This document shows, one piece after another, positions 43,438 to 51,872 of a stretch of DNA of 64,000 nt. A model generated the notes under the pieces. The model was not told where the DNA came from, did not search any database, and worked only from the letters and a program-made list of their open reading frames with translations. The translations under genes and the position numbers were made by a program. The DNA comes from Litoreibacter ascidiaceicola (GTDB taxonomy: Bacteria; Pseudomonadota; Alphaproteobacteria; Rhodobacterales; Rhodobacteraceae). The DNA is taken from assembly GCF_900129235.1 (NCBI RefSeq), contig NZ_FQUV01000011.1:1-64000 (forward strand), written 5' to 3'. Every line of letters begins with the position of its first letter. Position 1 is the stretch's first letter.

Positions 43438-44567
43438 AACCCATTCGGTTAGGCATGGTAGGCGGCGGTAATGACGCCTTTATCGGCGGGGTTCACCGCA
43501 TCGCGTCGCGCATTGATGGGCGGTTTGAGTTGGTGGCCGGCGCGTTGTCCTCGACGGCCGAGAAGTCCAAGGCGTCGGGCGCGGCTTTGGGTCTGGACGC
43601 GGACCGCTGCTACGGTGATTTCACTGAGATGGCCAAGCGTGAAGCACGGTTGAAAAATGGCATTGAGGCTGTCGCGATCGTGACGCCCAACCACGTCCAT
43701 TATCCTGCCGCGCGCGAGTTTCTGAAACGCGGCATCCATGTGATTTGCGACAAGCCGCTGACCTCGACCTTGGCAGACGCCAAGAAGCTGGTGGCGGCGG
43801 CGGAAAAGTCGAACGCGCAGTTCATTCTGACGCATAACTACACCGGCTACCCGATGGTGCGTCAAGCCCGCGCGATGGTTGCGGAGGGTCTGATCGGCGA
43901 CATCCGCGTTGTGCAGGTGGAGTATCCGCAGGACTGGCTGACCGAGCCTTTGGAAGGCGAAGGCCTGAAGCAGGCAGAGTGGCGCACCGACCCCGCGCGC
44001 TCCGGCGCTGGCGGGTGTGTCGGTGATATCGGGACGCATGCCTACAATTTGGCAGGCTTCGTGACGGGGCTGAAACTGGACAGTCTGGCCGCCGACCTGA
44101 CCAGCTTTGTGGAAGGTCGCAGGCTGGACGACAACGTGCATGTGATGCTGCGCTATCAAGGCGGAGCGAAGGGTATGTTGTGGTCGTCGCAGGTGGCTCC
44201 CGGCAACGAGAATGCGCTGAAGTTGCGGGTTTACGGCGACAAGGGCGGTTTGGAGTGGTCGCAGGAAGACCCGAACTATCTGTGGTTCACGCCTCACGGC
44301 GAGCCAAAACGCTTGCTGACCCGCAACGGGGCAGGGGCGCATGCTGCAAACCAAAGCACCTCGCGCATTCCGCCGGGCCACCCGGAAGGGTACCTTGAGG
44401 GGTTTGCGAACATCTACAACGAAGCCGCTGACGTGATCGTCGCCGCCCGTGACGGTGCCGCGCCGGATCACCTGTTGCCGACGGTTCATGATGGCCTCGA
44501 CGGTGTGGTGTTCATTGACGCCTGCGTGTGGTCCTCTGCGCGCAATGCGGCGTGGGTTAAGATATGA
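43434..44567 (+). CDS. Gfo/Idh/MocA family oxidoreductase
   Basis: 377 residues. Rossmann start RLGMVGGGNDAFIGGVHR, nucleotide-proximal Lys in the family EKP position as CDKPLTSTL, and the catalytic-region GGCVGDIGTHAYNLAGFV with the conserved Asp/His pair. It should oxidise a sugar or inositol-like polyol with NAD(P)+. ATGA overlaps link it to both neighbours, so translation is coupled. Confidence 0.85.
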   Translation: MKPIRLGMVGGGNDAFIGGVHRIASRIDGRFELVAGALSSTAEKSKASGAALGLDADRCYGDFTEMAKREARLKNGIEAVAIVTPNHVHYPAAREFLKRGIHVICDKPLTSTLADAKKLVAAAEKSNAQFILTHNYTGYPMVRQARAMVAEGLIGDIRVVQVEYPQDWLTEPLEGEGLKQAEWRTDPARSGAGGCVGDIGTHAYNLAGFVTGLKLDSLAADLTSFVEGRRLDDNVHVMLRYQGGAKGMLWSSQVAPGNENALKLRVYGDKGGLEWSQEDPNYLWFTPHGEPKRLLTRNGAGAHAANQSTSRIPPGHPEGYLEGFANIYNEAADVIVAARDGAAPDHLLPTVHDGLDGVVFIDACVWSSARNAAWVKI

Positions 44568-46072
44568 CCGAACCGCTCGCCCTGTCCCTGACCAAAATTT
44601 GTCGCAGCTTTGGACCCGTCCAAGTTCTGCACGACGTGGATATCACGCTGGCAGCGGGCGAGGTCCACGCGTTGATTGGCGAGAACGGTGCGGGTAAATC
44701 CACCACGATGAAAATCATGTCGGGTTATCTAGCACCGACGAGCGGGGCCGTTGCCCTGAACGACGCGCCGGTGTCTTTTGCCAATTCGCAAGACGCCGAG
44801 GCGCAGGGCGTGGTTCTGATCCATCAGGAATTCAACCTTGCGGAGCAGTTGAGCGTTGAGCAGAACATTTTCCTTGGGCACGAAAAAAAGCGCGGCTTCC
44901 TTTTGGATAAGGCGGCGATGCAGGCTGAGGCGCGCGCGTTACTAGCGCGTCTGAACTGTCAGGTTGATCCGTCAGCGCGTGTCAGCGACATCGCCAATGC
45001 CGACAAGCAAATGGTCGAGATCGCTAAGGCGCTGTCCCGTAATGCCCGTGTGTTGATCATGGATGAGCCAACTGCTGTCTTGACCGAGCGCGAGGCCGAA
45101 GTGCTGTTCGTTCAGGTTGAGCGGTTGAAAGCGGAAGGCGTTGCGATCCTGTTCACCTCTCACAAGCTGGACGAGGTGAAGCGGATTTCCGACCAGATCA
45201 CCATTTTGCGCGACGGCCATGTCGTGTCCCAAGGCCCGACGAGCGACTACAACGAGGACCAGATGGCCGAGGCGATGGTCGGGCGCGATGTGTCCTCGCT
45301 GTATCCTGAGCGTACTGTGCCCATCGGATCCGATATCGCGCTAGAGGTCAAAGGGTTGTCGGTCGCGGGGTTTGCCCATGATATTTCGTTTACCTTGAAG
45401 AAGGGCGAAATTCTGGGGGTGTCCGGCCTGATCGGATCGGGCCGTACTGAGACGATGGAAGGGCTGGTAGGCCTGCGCTCAACGACGGGGGAGGTGCGGC
45501 TGAACGGCGAGGTTGTTCATCTCAAGTCGCCGCAACAGGCGCAGAAAGCGGGCATGTGCTATCTGACCGAGGATCGCAAAAGTCGTGGCTTGCTGCTGAC
45601 CAAGGGCATGAGGGAAAACCTGACGCTGCAATGTTTGCCTGATTTCACCAATGTCCTGATTGATCAAAAGTCCGAAGATGCAGCTTTGACCAAAGCGATC
45701 GAGGATTTCGACATTCGCGCGCCTTCGCGTGACGTGGCCGTTGGCAACCTGTCGGGCGGCAACCAGCAAAAGCTGCTGATCGCCAAGGTCATGCTGGCCG
45801 ACCCGGATATCGTCATCATCGACGAGCCGACGCGCGGCATCGATATCGGCACCAAGCAGCAGATATACGAATTCATTCACGCGCTCTCGGGGCAGGGCAA
45901 ATCCATCATAGTTATCAGCTCCGAGATGCAAGAGGTCATCGGCCTCGCGGACCGCGTTCTGGTCATGCGCATGGGCCGCATTGCGGGTGAAGTTTCGGGC
46001 GCTGAATTGACTGAAGATAAAATCGTGCGGCTCGCTATGGGCCTGGACGTGAACAAAGAAGAGGCAGCGTAA
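44564..46072 (+). CDS. Sugar ABC transporter ATP-binding protein (RbsA/XylG type)
   Basis: 502 residues with two ATPase domains. The first has Walker A GENGAGKS and Walker B VLIMDEPTAVL with signature-equivalent VSDIANADKQMVEIAKAL; the second has a degenerate P-loop (GLIGSGRTE), signature LSGGNQQK and Walker B VIIDEPTRGID. This two-domain design is that of ribose/xylose-type importers. It overlaps the dehydrogenase gene by four bases and the permease start by one. Confidence 0.9.
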   Translation: MTEPLALSLTKICRSFGPVQVLHDVDITLAAGEVHALIGENGAGKSTTMKIMSGYLAPTSGAVALNDAPVSFANSQDAEAQGVVLIHQEFNLAEQLSVEQNIFLGHEKKRGFLLDKAAMQAEARALLARLNCQVDPSARVSDIANADKQMVEIAKALSRNARVLIMDEPTAVLTEREAEVLFVQVERLKAEGVAILFTSHKLDEVKRISDQITILRDGHVVSQGPTSDYNEDQMAEAMVGRDVSSLYPERTVPIGSDIALEVKGLSVAGFAHDISFTLKKGEILGVSGLIGSGRTETMEGLVGLRSTTGEVRLNGEVVHLKSPQQAQKAGMCYLTEDRKSRGLLLTKGMRENLTLQCLPDFTNVLIDQKSEDAALTKAIEDFDIRAPSRDVAVGNLSGGNQQKLLIAKVMLADPDIVIIDEPTRGIDIGTKQQIYEFIHALSGQGKSIIVISSEMQEVIGLADRVLVMRMGRIAGEVSGAELTEDKIVRLAMGLDVNKEEAA

Positions 46073-47067
46073 TGGCCACGGCAGACACAAACCCAAAACC
46101 CACCATGCGACTGGACCTGAAAGTCATGGGGCCGATTTTGGCTTTGGTCGTGCTGGTGGTCATCGGCGCGTTAATGAACGGCAACTTCCTGAGCGCGGGG
46201 AACATCACCAATGTACTGTCACGCTCGGCCTTTATCGGGATCATCGCTGTCGGCATGACTTTTGTGATCACCGCAGGCGGTCTGGATTTGTCGGTGGGGT
46301 CGATGGCGGCTTTTATTGCGGGCCTTATGATCCTTGTGATGAACGGGTTGCTGCCCGTTATGGGCGTTGGGTGGCCGCTTGTTTTCGTCGGAATGCTGAC
46401 GGCCATCGTTGCGGGGACCGCCGCCGGTTTCATAAACGGCTTCCTTATCACAAACATGCGGATCGAGGCGTTTATTGTCACACTTGGCACCATGGGCATT
46501 TACCGTAGTCTTGTGACATGGCTGGCGGATGGCGGCACCCTGTCGCTTGATTTCGGGATGCGGGCGATCATCCGGCCAATTTATTTCGACGGCATCCTTG
46601 GTATTAGCTGGCCGATCATTGTGTTCGCCTTGGTGGCGATCCTTGGTGAGGTTGTCATGCGCCGCGGTGCGTTCGGGCGTCACGCCGCCGCCGTCGGGTC
46701 GAACGATCAGGTGGCGCGCTATTCATCCGTGAACGTGAACCGCGTGCGCATGATGACCTATGTCGGCTTGGGTGTATTGGTCGGGATCGCCACGATCATG
46801 TATGTGCCGCGACTGGGCTCTGCGTCTTCCAGCACTGGCGTACTTTGGGAGCTGGAGGCCATCGCCGCTGTGATCATTGGCGGCACCATGCTGAAAGGCG
46901 GATTTGGCCGCGTATGGGGCACTGTGATCGGCGTGCTGATCCTGTCCCTGATCGGGAACATATTGAACCTGACCGACGGGGTTTCACCCTACCTGAACGG
47001 TGCGGTCCAAGGCGTCATCATTATTCTTGCTGTGATCTTACAGCGCGACAAGAAGGCGGAGGGGTAA
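46072..47067 (+). CDS. Sugar ABC transporter permease (RbsC type)
   Basis: 331 residues with 8-10 hydrophobic segments. ITAGGLDLSVGSMAAF is the conserved BPD_transp_2 motif, and IEAFIVTLGTMGIYRSLV and the EAA-like GSNDQVARYSSVNV loop are present. TAATG start/stop overlap with the ATPase gene. It forms the membrane channel of the importer with 44564-46072. Confidence 0.9.
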   Translation: MATADTNPKPTMRLDLKVMGPILALVVLVVIGALMNGNFLSAGNITNVLSRSAFIGIIAVGMTFVITAGGLDLSVGSMAAFIAGLMILVMNGLLPVMGVGWPLVFVGMLTAIVAGTAAGFINGFLITNMRIEAFIVTLGTMGIYRSLVTWLADGGTLSLDFGMRAIIRPIYFDGILGISWPIIVFALVAILGEVVMRRGAFGRHAAAVGSNDQVARYSSVNVNRVRMMTYVGLGVLVGIATIMYVPRLGSASSSTGVLWELEAIAAVIIGGTMLKGGFGRVWGTVIGVLILSLIGNILNLTDGVSPYLNGAVQGVIIILAVILQRDKKAEG

Positions 47068-47109
47068 GACCCGTCGCATAAAACGAATGGTTAATAGGAG
47101 GAAAAAACC

Positions 47110-48057
47110 ATGAAACTCACTCACTCATTTGGTGCATTCGCACTGGCTGCAACACTTGCGCTGCCAGCATTTGCGCAGGATACAAAAGTTATCGGCGTGT
47201 CCATTCCGGCAGCGACCCACGGCTGGGCCGGCGGCATGAACTTCCACGCACAGCAAGCTGTTGACCGGCTTGAGGCCGTCTATCCACAATTGGATTTCGT
47301 TCTGGCGACGGCATCCGACCCGGCGAAACAGGTCAACGACATCGAAGACATGATGGCGACCCGCAATATCGACGCCTTGGTCGTGCTGCCCTTTGAATCC
47401 GAGCCACTGACAAGCCCGGTCAAAGCCGTCGCTGACAGCGGCGCTTGGGTCACGGTTGTCGACCGTGGTCTGGCCATTGAAGGCATTGAGGACCTTTACG
47501 TTGCGGGAGACAATTCGGGCTTTGGTAAAGTGTCGGGCGAATACATGGTTTCGGCCATGCCCGATGGCGGCAAGATCGTTGCGTTCCGTGGCATCCCGAC
47601 CAGCATCGACAATGAGCGCGTCGCCGGATTTGAAGCCGCAATCGAAGGCTCCGGCATCGAGATTATCGGCATGGAGCACGGAAACTGGAACCGCGATGAC
47701 AGCTTTGTGGTCATGGAGGACTTCCTGTCCAAGCATGAGCAGATCGACGCCGTTTGGGCCTCTGACGACGACATGGCGATTGGTGTACTTGCCGCAATCG
47801 AAGCTGCAGGCCGCGACGACATCAAATTCGTTCTGGGCGGCGCTGGCATGAAGGAAATGATTGCGCGTACACGCGACGGCGACGTGATGATCCCTGCAAA
47901 CGTCACCTATCCGCCTGCGATGATCGCAACAGCGATTGAAATGACAGCGGTTGGTCTGACGTCGACGGCACCAGTGTCCGGTACCTTCGTCATCGGCTCG
48001 GTTTTGATCACACAAGAGAACGCGGCCGAGTTCTACTACCCAGACAGCCCGTTCTAA
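47110..48057 (+). CDS. Sugar ABC transporter substrate-binding protein
   Basis: 315 residues with a signal peptide (SFGAFALAATLALPAFA). The mature part is a type I periplasmic-binding fold (VIGVSIPAATHGWAGGMNFH, NIDALVVLPFESEPL, VWASDDDMAIGVLAAIE). TAGGAGGAAAAAACC precedes the ATG. It is the last gene of the xylA operon; a strong terminator follows. Ligand probably a pentose or related sugar, unproven. Confidence 0.9.
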   Translation: MKLTHSFGAFALAATLALPAFAQDTKVIGVSIPAATHGWAGGMNFHAQQAVDRLEAVYPQLDFVLATASDPAKQVNDIEDMMATRNIDALVVLPFESEPLTSPVKAVADSGAWVTVVDRGLAIEGIEDLYVAGDNSGFGKVSGEYMVSAMPDGGKIVAFRGIPTSIDNERVAGFEAAIEGSGIEIIGMEHGNWNRDDSFVVMEDFLSKHEQIDAVWASDDDMAIGVLAAIEAAGRDDIKFVLGGAGMKEMIARTRDGDVMIPANVTYPPAMIATAIEMTAVGLTSTAPVSGTFVIGSVLITQENAAEFYYPDSPF

Positions 48058-48067
48058 GGCGAGACAC

Positions 48068-48104
48068 GCAGCGGGGGGCCAGGTGGTTCCCCGCTGCAAT
48101 TTTT
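48068..48104 (+). terminator. Intrinsic terminator of the xylA-ABC operon
   Basis: GCAGCGGGG (48068-48076) pairs perfectly with CCCCGCTGC (48089-48097), followed by AATTTTT, 11 bases after the stop codon of the binding-protein gene. Confidence 0.85.
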
Positions 48105-48275
48105 GCGAAAATTATCGCGGCTGCGGACCGATCAAGGGGCCGTCAGCACCAATCCCCCTCAATCGACAAGCATAAACTCCGCTAGGGATTCCTAGGCGGG
48201 ATGAAGTTCTGTTCTATCCAGTCGTTGGGGAGATTGCGGACCTCTGAGCGTTTTGGAGCGATTGTCGCTCAAAAG

Positions 48276-48289
48276 TGCAACCGGTTGCA
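48276..48289. promoter_or_regulatory. LacI-type operator upstream of the inositol-type ABC operon
   Basis: TGCAACCGGTTGCA, a perfect 14-bp palindrome with a central CG pair, the hallmark of LacI-family operators. The identical sequence, again followed by AAAT, is at 56161-56174. Confidence 0.8.
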
Positions 48290-48355
48290 AAATTGTTGAA
48301 ACGCCTCTAAGGTGATTCAATAATTGGACAAACTACATCGGAGGACGCCGCCTTT

Positions 48356-48540
48356 ATGTTGCAATTTGCGCTAAATCGCATGACGGCGCCGAATTTGCCG
48401 TTAGAGGACTTCTTCGATGTGGTGGGGGGCTTAGGCTGTTTAGGGGACGAATTGCGCAACGATCTTGCAACCGGTCTTTTTTATGCAGGTTGTGCCGAAA
48501 ATGCAGCGCAGGGCATCGTTCCAATCCCGCAAGTGACCGG
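48356..48540 (+). pseudogene. Truncated TIM-barrel (sugar isomerase/epimerase) gene remnant
   Basis: Starting at ATG 48356, behind TCGGAGGACGCC, the first about 45 codons read like the N-terminus of TIM-barrel proteins from inositol clusters (QFALNRMTAPNLPLEDFFD, GGLGCLGDELRNDL); the usual family text has VE(F/V)RNDL. After about residue 60 the similarity is lost and the frame ends at 48676 after 106 codons, against 260-300 in intact members. The rest of 48541-48749 shows no gene. Confidence 0.55.
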
Positions 48541-48749
48541 GACTGTTCCTGAAATTGAACTGTGCGCGGCAGACTATCGCACCGGAATTTCACGCTATCA
48601 CCGACCCAAGAGCAAAGCTTTTGAAGTCAAAACGCTTCATCGAAACCGAATGTCGAGCACTGGCCGCATGAGGTGACGTTGAGCCAATCGCCCCTAAGGG
48701 GTCCCGGTTCTTTTTTCGCGTGTGCCGGGCACGTTTCTGGGAGGAAATC

Positions 48750-49688
48750 ATGAAGAAACTACTACTTACCGCCGGCCTGACTGTCCTGATGGGCACTTCT
48801 GCGATGGCGCAGCAAATTGGCGTCTCTGTTGCACGTTTTGACGACAACGGACTGACAGTGATGCGCAACGGCATGACCGCACATGAAGAAGCGCTGGACG
48901 GTGTCAGCTTGCAAATCGAAGATGCCACAGACGACGTGGCAAAGCAGCTAGACCAGATCAACAACTTCATCGCCTCTGGCGTTGACGCGATCATCGTGAA
49001 CGCTGTCGACACCAATGCGACCGAAGCGATGTCAGCCGCTGCGGCCTCTGCCGGTGTTCCGCTGGTCTATGTCAACCGCCAGCCGGTCAACATGGACACC
49101 TTGCCAGATGGTCAGGCATTTGTTGCCTCCAACGAGATCGAGTCCGGCACGCTGGCCGCGTTCCGCATGTGTCAAGACCTGCGCGCGCAGGGCAAATCGG
49201 GCGGTGCCAAAGCATATATGCTGATGGGTCAGCTTTCCAACCAAGCAGCTGTTCAGCGTTCGAAAGACTTCGAAGATGTCATCGGCATGGACATGTGCAA
49301 TTTCATCACGCTGATCGACAAGCAGACCGCCGAATGGTCCCGTGACAAAGCATCCGACTTGATGACCAACTGGATTTCCTCTGGCGAGCCGTTTGATGCT
49401 GTGTTCGGCAACAATGACGAAATGGCAATCGGAGCAATTCAGGCTATGAAAGCTGCGGGCATTTCCATGGATGATGTCGTGGTGGGTGGCGTTGACGCGA
49501 CTTCTGATGCGCTGGTTGCGATGCAAGCCGGTGATCTGGACGTCACCGTGTTTCAGGACCTTGCAGGTCAGGGGGCAGGTTCCATTGATACCGCGCTCAA
49601 GCTGATCAAGGGCGAAGACGTCGACAAAACAGTCTTCATCCCGTTCAAGCTGGTCACGCCTGAAAATATCGACAGCTTTCTGAACTAA
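48750..49688 (+). CDS. Sugar ABC transporter substrate-binding protein (inositol/ribose type)
   Basis: 312 residues with a signal peptide (KLLLTAGLTVLMGTSAMA). The type I binding fold is evident in QIGVSVARFDDNGLTVMRNG, ASGVDAIIVNAVDT, VNRQPVN and VFGNNDEMAIGAIQAMKAAG. Given the operator shared with the iol operons, myo-inositol or a derivative is the likely ligand. GGGAGGAAATC precedes ATG 48750. A stem-loop follows the gene, consistent with the higher level at which binding proteins are made. Confidence 0.9.
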   Translation: MKKLLLTAGLTVLMGTSAMAQQIGVSVARFDDNGLTVMRNGMTAHEEALDGVSLQIEDATDDVAKQLDQINNFIASGVDAIIVNAVDTNATEAMSAAAASAGVPLVYVNRQPVNMDTLPDGQAFVASNEIESGTLAAFRMCQDLRAQGKSGGAKAYMLMGQLSNQAAVQRSKDFEDVIGMDMCNFITLIDKQTAEWSRDKASDLMTNWISSGEPFDAVFGNNDEMAIGAIQAMKAAGISMDDVVVGGVDATSDALVAMQAGDLDVTVFQDLAGQGAGSIDTALKLIKGEDVDKTVFIPFKLVTPENIDSFLN

Positions 49689-49708
49689 GCGTTCGGAATT
49701 AGACACGA

Positions 49709-49740
49709 TTTGCAGGGCAGTCAGCGGATTGCCCTGCAAA
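49709..49740 (+). promoter_or_regulatory. mRNA stem-loop between binding protein and permease genes
   Basis: TTTGCAGGGCA and TGCCCTGCAAA form a perfect 11-bp stem with a 10-base loop and no T-run. Such hairpins after binding-protein genes protect the upstream mRNA or cause partial termination. Confidence 0.65.
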
Positions 49741-49783
49741 GCCGACAAACCTCATGACCAACAGATTTAAGGGGAGCTGACCC

Positions 49784-50857
49784 ATGTCAGATACAAGCCA
49801 CGGGACAGGCGGGCTGACTTTCGACAAGTCCAAGCGCCAATGGCCGAACGAGTTGAATGTTCTGGCCGCGCTTTTTCTGATTATCGGAATCTTTGAGGTG
49901 CTCGGCGCTATCTTCGTCGGACAGAGTCTTCTGTTCGATAGCAACGACCGCTTTGACAGCATCTTCAACGAGCAGCGTTTGCGGATCATCATCATTCAAG
50001 TCGCCATTGTGGGCATTATCGCCCTTGGCGTGACGCAGGTGATCATCACGGCTGGTATTGATCTGTCGTCCGGTTCCGTACTGGGTGCGACCGCGATGAT
50101 CGCGATGAGTTTCGCGCAGGTGTCGGTCGTGAACGGCAACCCCAACCCCAAAGCGATCTTTGGTCCGGCGTTTCTGGATCTGCCTGTGATTGTGCCCATA
50201 TTTGTGGGGCTTGGATGCGGGATATTGGCAGGGATCATCAACGGTATCCTTGTGGCGTATTCCCGCATTCCCCCATTTATTGCGACCCTCGGCATGATGC
50301 TCTTTGCGCGCGGCGTTGCGCAGTGGTGGTCCAGTGGCAACCCTGTTTCCTTTCCCACCGAGAGCTATGCCAAGATCGGTGCCGGCATGATGCCCGTGAT
50401 CATCTTCCTTGCATTGGCCGTGCTGTTCCACCTTGTCATGAACTACACGATTTATGGCAAGCACACTTACGCCATCGGCTCGAACGAGGCCGCGGCAAGG
50501 ATGTCCGGGATCAACGTGCCGCGCCATCTGGTTTTGGTCTACGCGATTGCGGGCATGCTGGCCGGTTTATCTGCGGTGATCCTGACCTCCAAAAACCTGA
50601 CCGCGCAGTCGGGCATGGGTCTGTCCTATGAACTGGATGCGATTGCCATGGCGGTTATTGGCGGCGTGTCCCTGTTTGGCGGGCGCGGGTCAATTATCGG
50701 CACAGTGATCGGAGCCCTGATCATCGGGGTCATCACGTCCGGCTTCACTTTCCTGCGCTTGGGTGCGTTCTATCAGGAAATGGTGCTTGGGTGCATTATC
50801 GTGGGTGCGGTTGCACTTGATCAATGGCAGCAAAAACGCGCTGCAGCAAAAGCTTAA
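49784..50857 (+). CDS. Sugar ABC transporter permease (inositol/ribose type)
   Basis: 357 residues, about 9-10 hydrophobic segments. VIITAGIDLSSGSVLGATAM is the BPD_transp_2 signature; IPPFIATLGMMLFARGVAQW and IGSNEAAARMSGINV match the family. The N-terminus has an extended soluble start (about 35 residues). AAGGGGAGCTGACCC precedes ATG 49784. Partner of 48750 and 50873. Confidence 0.9.
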   Translation: MSDTSHGTGGLTFDKSKRQWPNELNVLAALFLIIGIFEVLGAIFVGQSLLFDSNDRFDSIFNEQRLRIIIIQVAIVGIIALGVTQVIITAGIDLSSGSVLGATAMIAMSFAQVSVVNGNPNPKAIFGPAFLDLPVIVPIFVGLGCGILAGIINGILVAYSRIPPFIATLGMMLFARGVAQWWSSGNPVSFPTESYAKIGAGMMPVIIFLALAVLFHLVMNYTIYGKHTYAIGSNEAAARMSGINVPRHLVLVYAIAGMLAGLSAVILTSKNLTAQSGMGLSYELDAIAMAVIGGVSLFGGRGSIIGTVIGALIIGVITSGFTFLRLGAFYQEMVLGCIIVGAVALDQWQQKRAAAKA

Positions 50858-50872
50858 GGAAGGGGTCTAAAG

Positions 50873-51646
50873 ATGTCGGATACTATTCTGGAAACCTCGG
50901 ACCTGACCAAGCATTACGGCGGGGTCCATGCCCTGGAGGGGGCGAACTTCGTTCTCAAGCGTGGGGAACATGTCGCCATCATGGGTGACAACGGCGCGGG
51001 CAAATCCACATTCGTTCGCCAGATCACAGGTGTCGAACAGCGCACTCGTGGCACGGTTGTCTTTGATGGCGAGAAGGTCAATTTTGCAGGACCGTTGGAC
51101 GCCCGCGAAGCTGGCATTGAAACGGTGTTTCAAACCCTTGCGCTGGCCGATGATCTGAACGTGCCTGACAACTTGTTCCTGGGCCGCGAAAAGACGAAAT
51201 GGAACTTTCTAGGGCCCTTCCGTGTGCTGGATTACAAAGCGATGCGTGCAGACACCATTGCCGGTCTTGAAAAGACAGGCGTCAAAATTCCCAACATCAA
51301 AAACACCATTGCCAACATGTCGGGCGGTCAGCGCCAATGCGTGGCCATTGCGCGCACGGCCACGTTTGCAAGCAAGCTGACCATCATGGACGAGCCCACC
51401 GCGGCCTTGGGCGTGCAGGAGACCGCGCAGGTGGAGAACATCATCCGCACCCTAAAAGAGCAGGGCGAGAGCTTGATCCTTGTTTCCCACAATATGCGGC
51501 AGGTATTTGATCTGGTTGACCGGATTATCGTGTTTCGTAGGGGGCGTATGGTCGCCAATCTCAACAAGGAGGACACCAACGGCGAGGATGTGGTGTCCTA
51601 CATCACAGGGGCAAAAACGGGCGCGGAGTATGAAGGTGCGGCTTAA
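50873..51646 (+). CDS. Sugar ABC transporter ATP-binding protein (single domain, FrcA/IatA-like)
   Basis: 257 residues with a single ATPase domain: Walker A GDNGAGKSTF, signature MSGGQRQCVAIAR and Walker B LTIMDEPTAALG. This differs from the two-domain ATPase of the neighbouring operon at 44564. Single-domain members serve fructose/ribose/inositol importers in alphaproteobacteria. A small membrane-protein gene overlaps its end by 17 bases. Confidence 0.9.
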   Translation: MSDTILETSDLTKHYGGVHALEGANFVLKRGEHVAIMGDNGAGKSTFVRQITGVEQRTRGTVVFDGEKVNFAGPLDAREAGIETVFQTLALADDLNVPDNLFLGREKTKWNFLGPFRVLDYKAMRADTIAGLEKTGVKIPNIKNTIANMSGGQRQCVAIARTATFASKLTIMDEPTAALGVQETAQVENIIRTLKEQGESLILVSHNMRQVFDLVDRIIVFRRGRMVANLNKEDTNGEDVVSYITGAKTGAEYEGAA

Positions 51647-51851
51647 GCTGTTCGATCTGGATATTCCGTTCTTTCTTCCCGTATGGCGGCGGGTTCTGGC
51701 GGTTACCATTCCTGCGCTATGGGGGGTGTTCGAATTCTCGTCGGGCGCTGCGCTTTGGGGTGTGATCTTCTGGGGTATGGCCGGAATAGCGGCCTGGAAA
51801 TTCTGGACCGCTGACTGGTCAGCGGTCGCAGCAATGGATAAGGATACATAA
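51630..51851 (+). CDS. Small membrane protein overlapping the ABC ATPase gene
   Basis: 73 residues. Two hydrophobic stretches (VWRRVLAVTIPALWGVFEF and ALWGVIFWGMAGIAAWKFW) suggest a two-helix membrane hairpin. ATG 51630 lies inside the ATPase gene, in another frame, after GGCGCGGAGT. The frame fits neatly between ATPase and regulator genes, supporting it as real. It may be an accessory component of the importer; no family recognised. Confidence 0.6.
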   Translation: MKVRLKLFDLDIPFFLPVWRRVLAVTIPALWGVFEFSSGAALWGVIFWGMAGIAAWKFWTADWSAVAAMDKDT

Positions 51852-51872
51852 CACTGGACTGGGGGGCATAAT

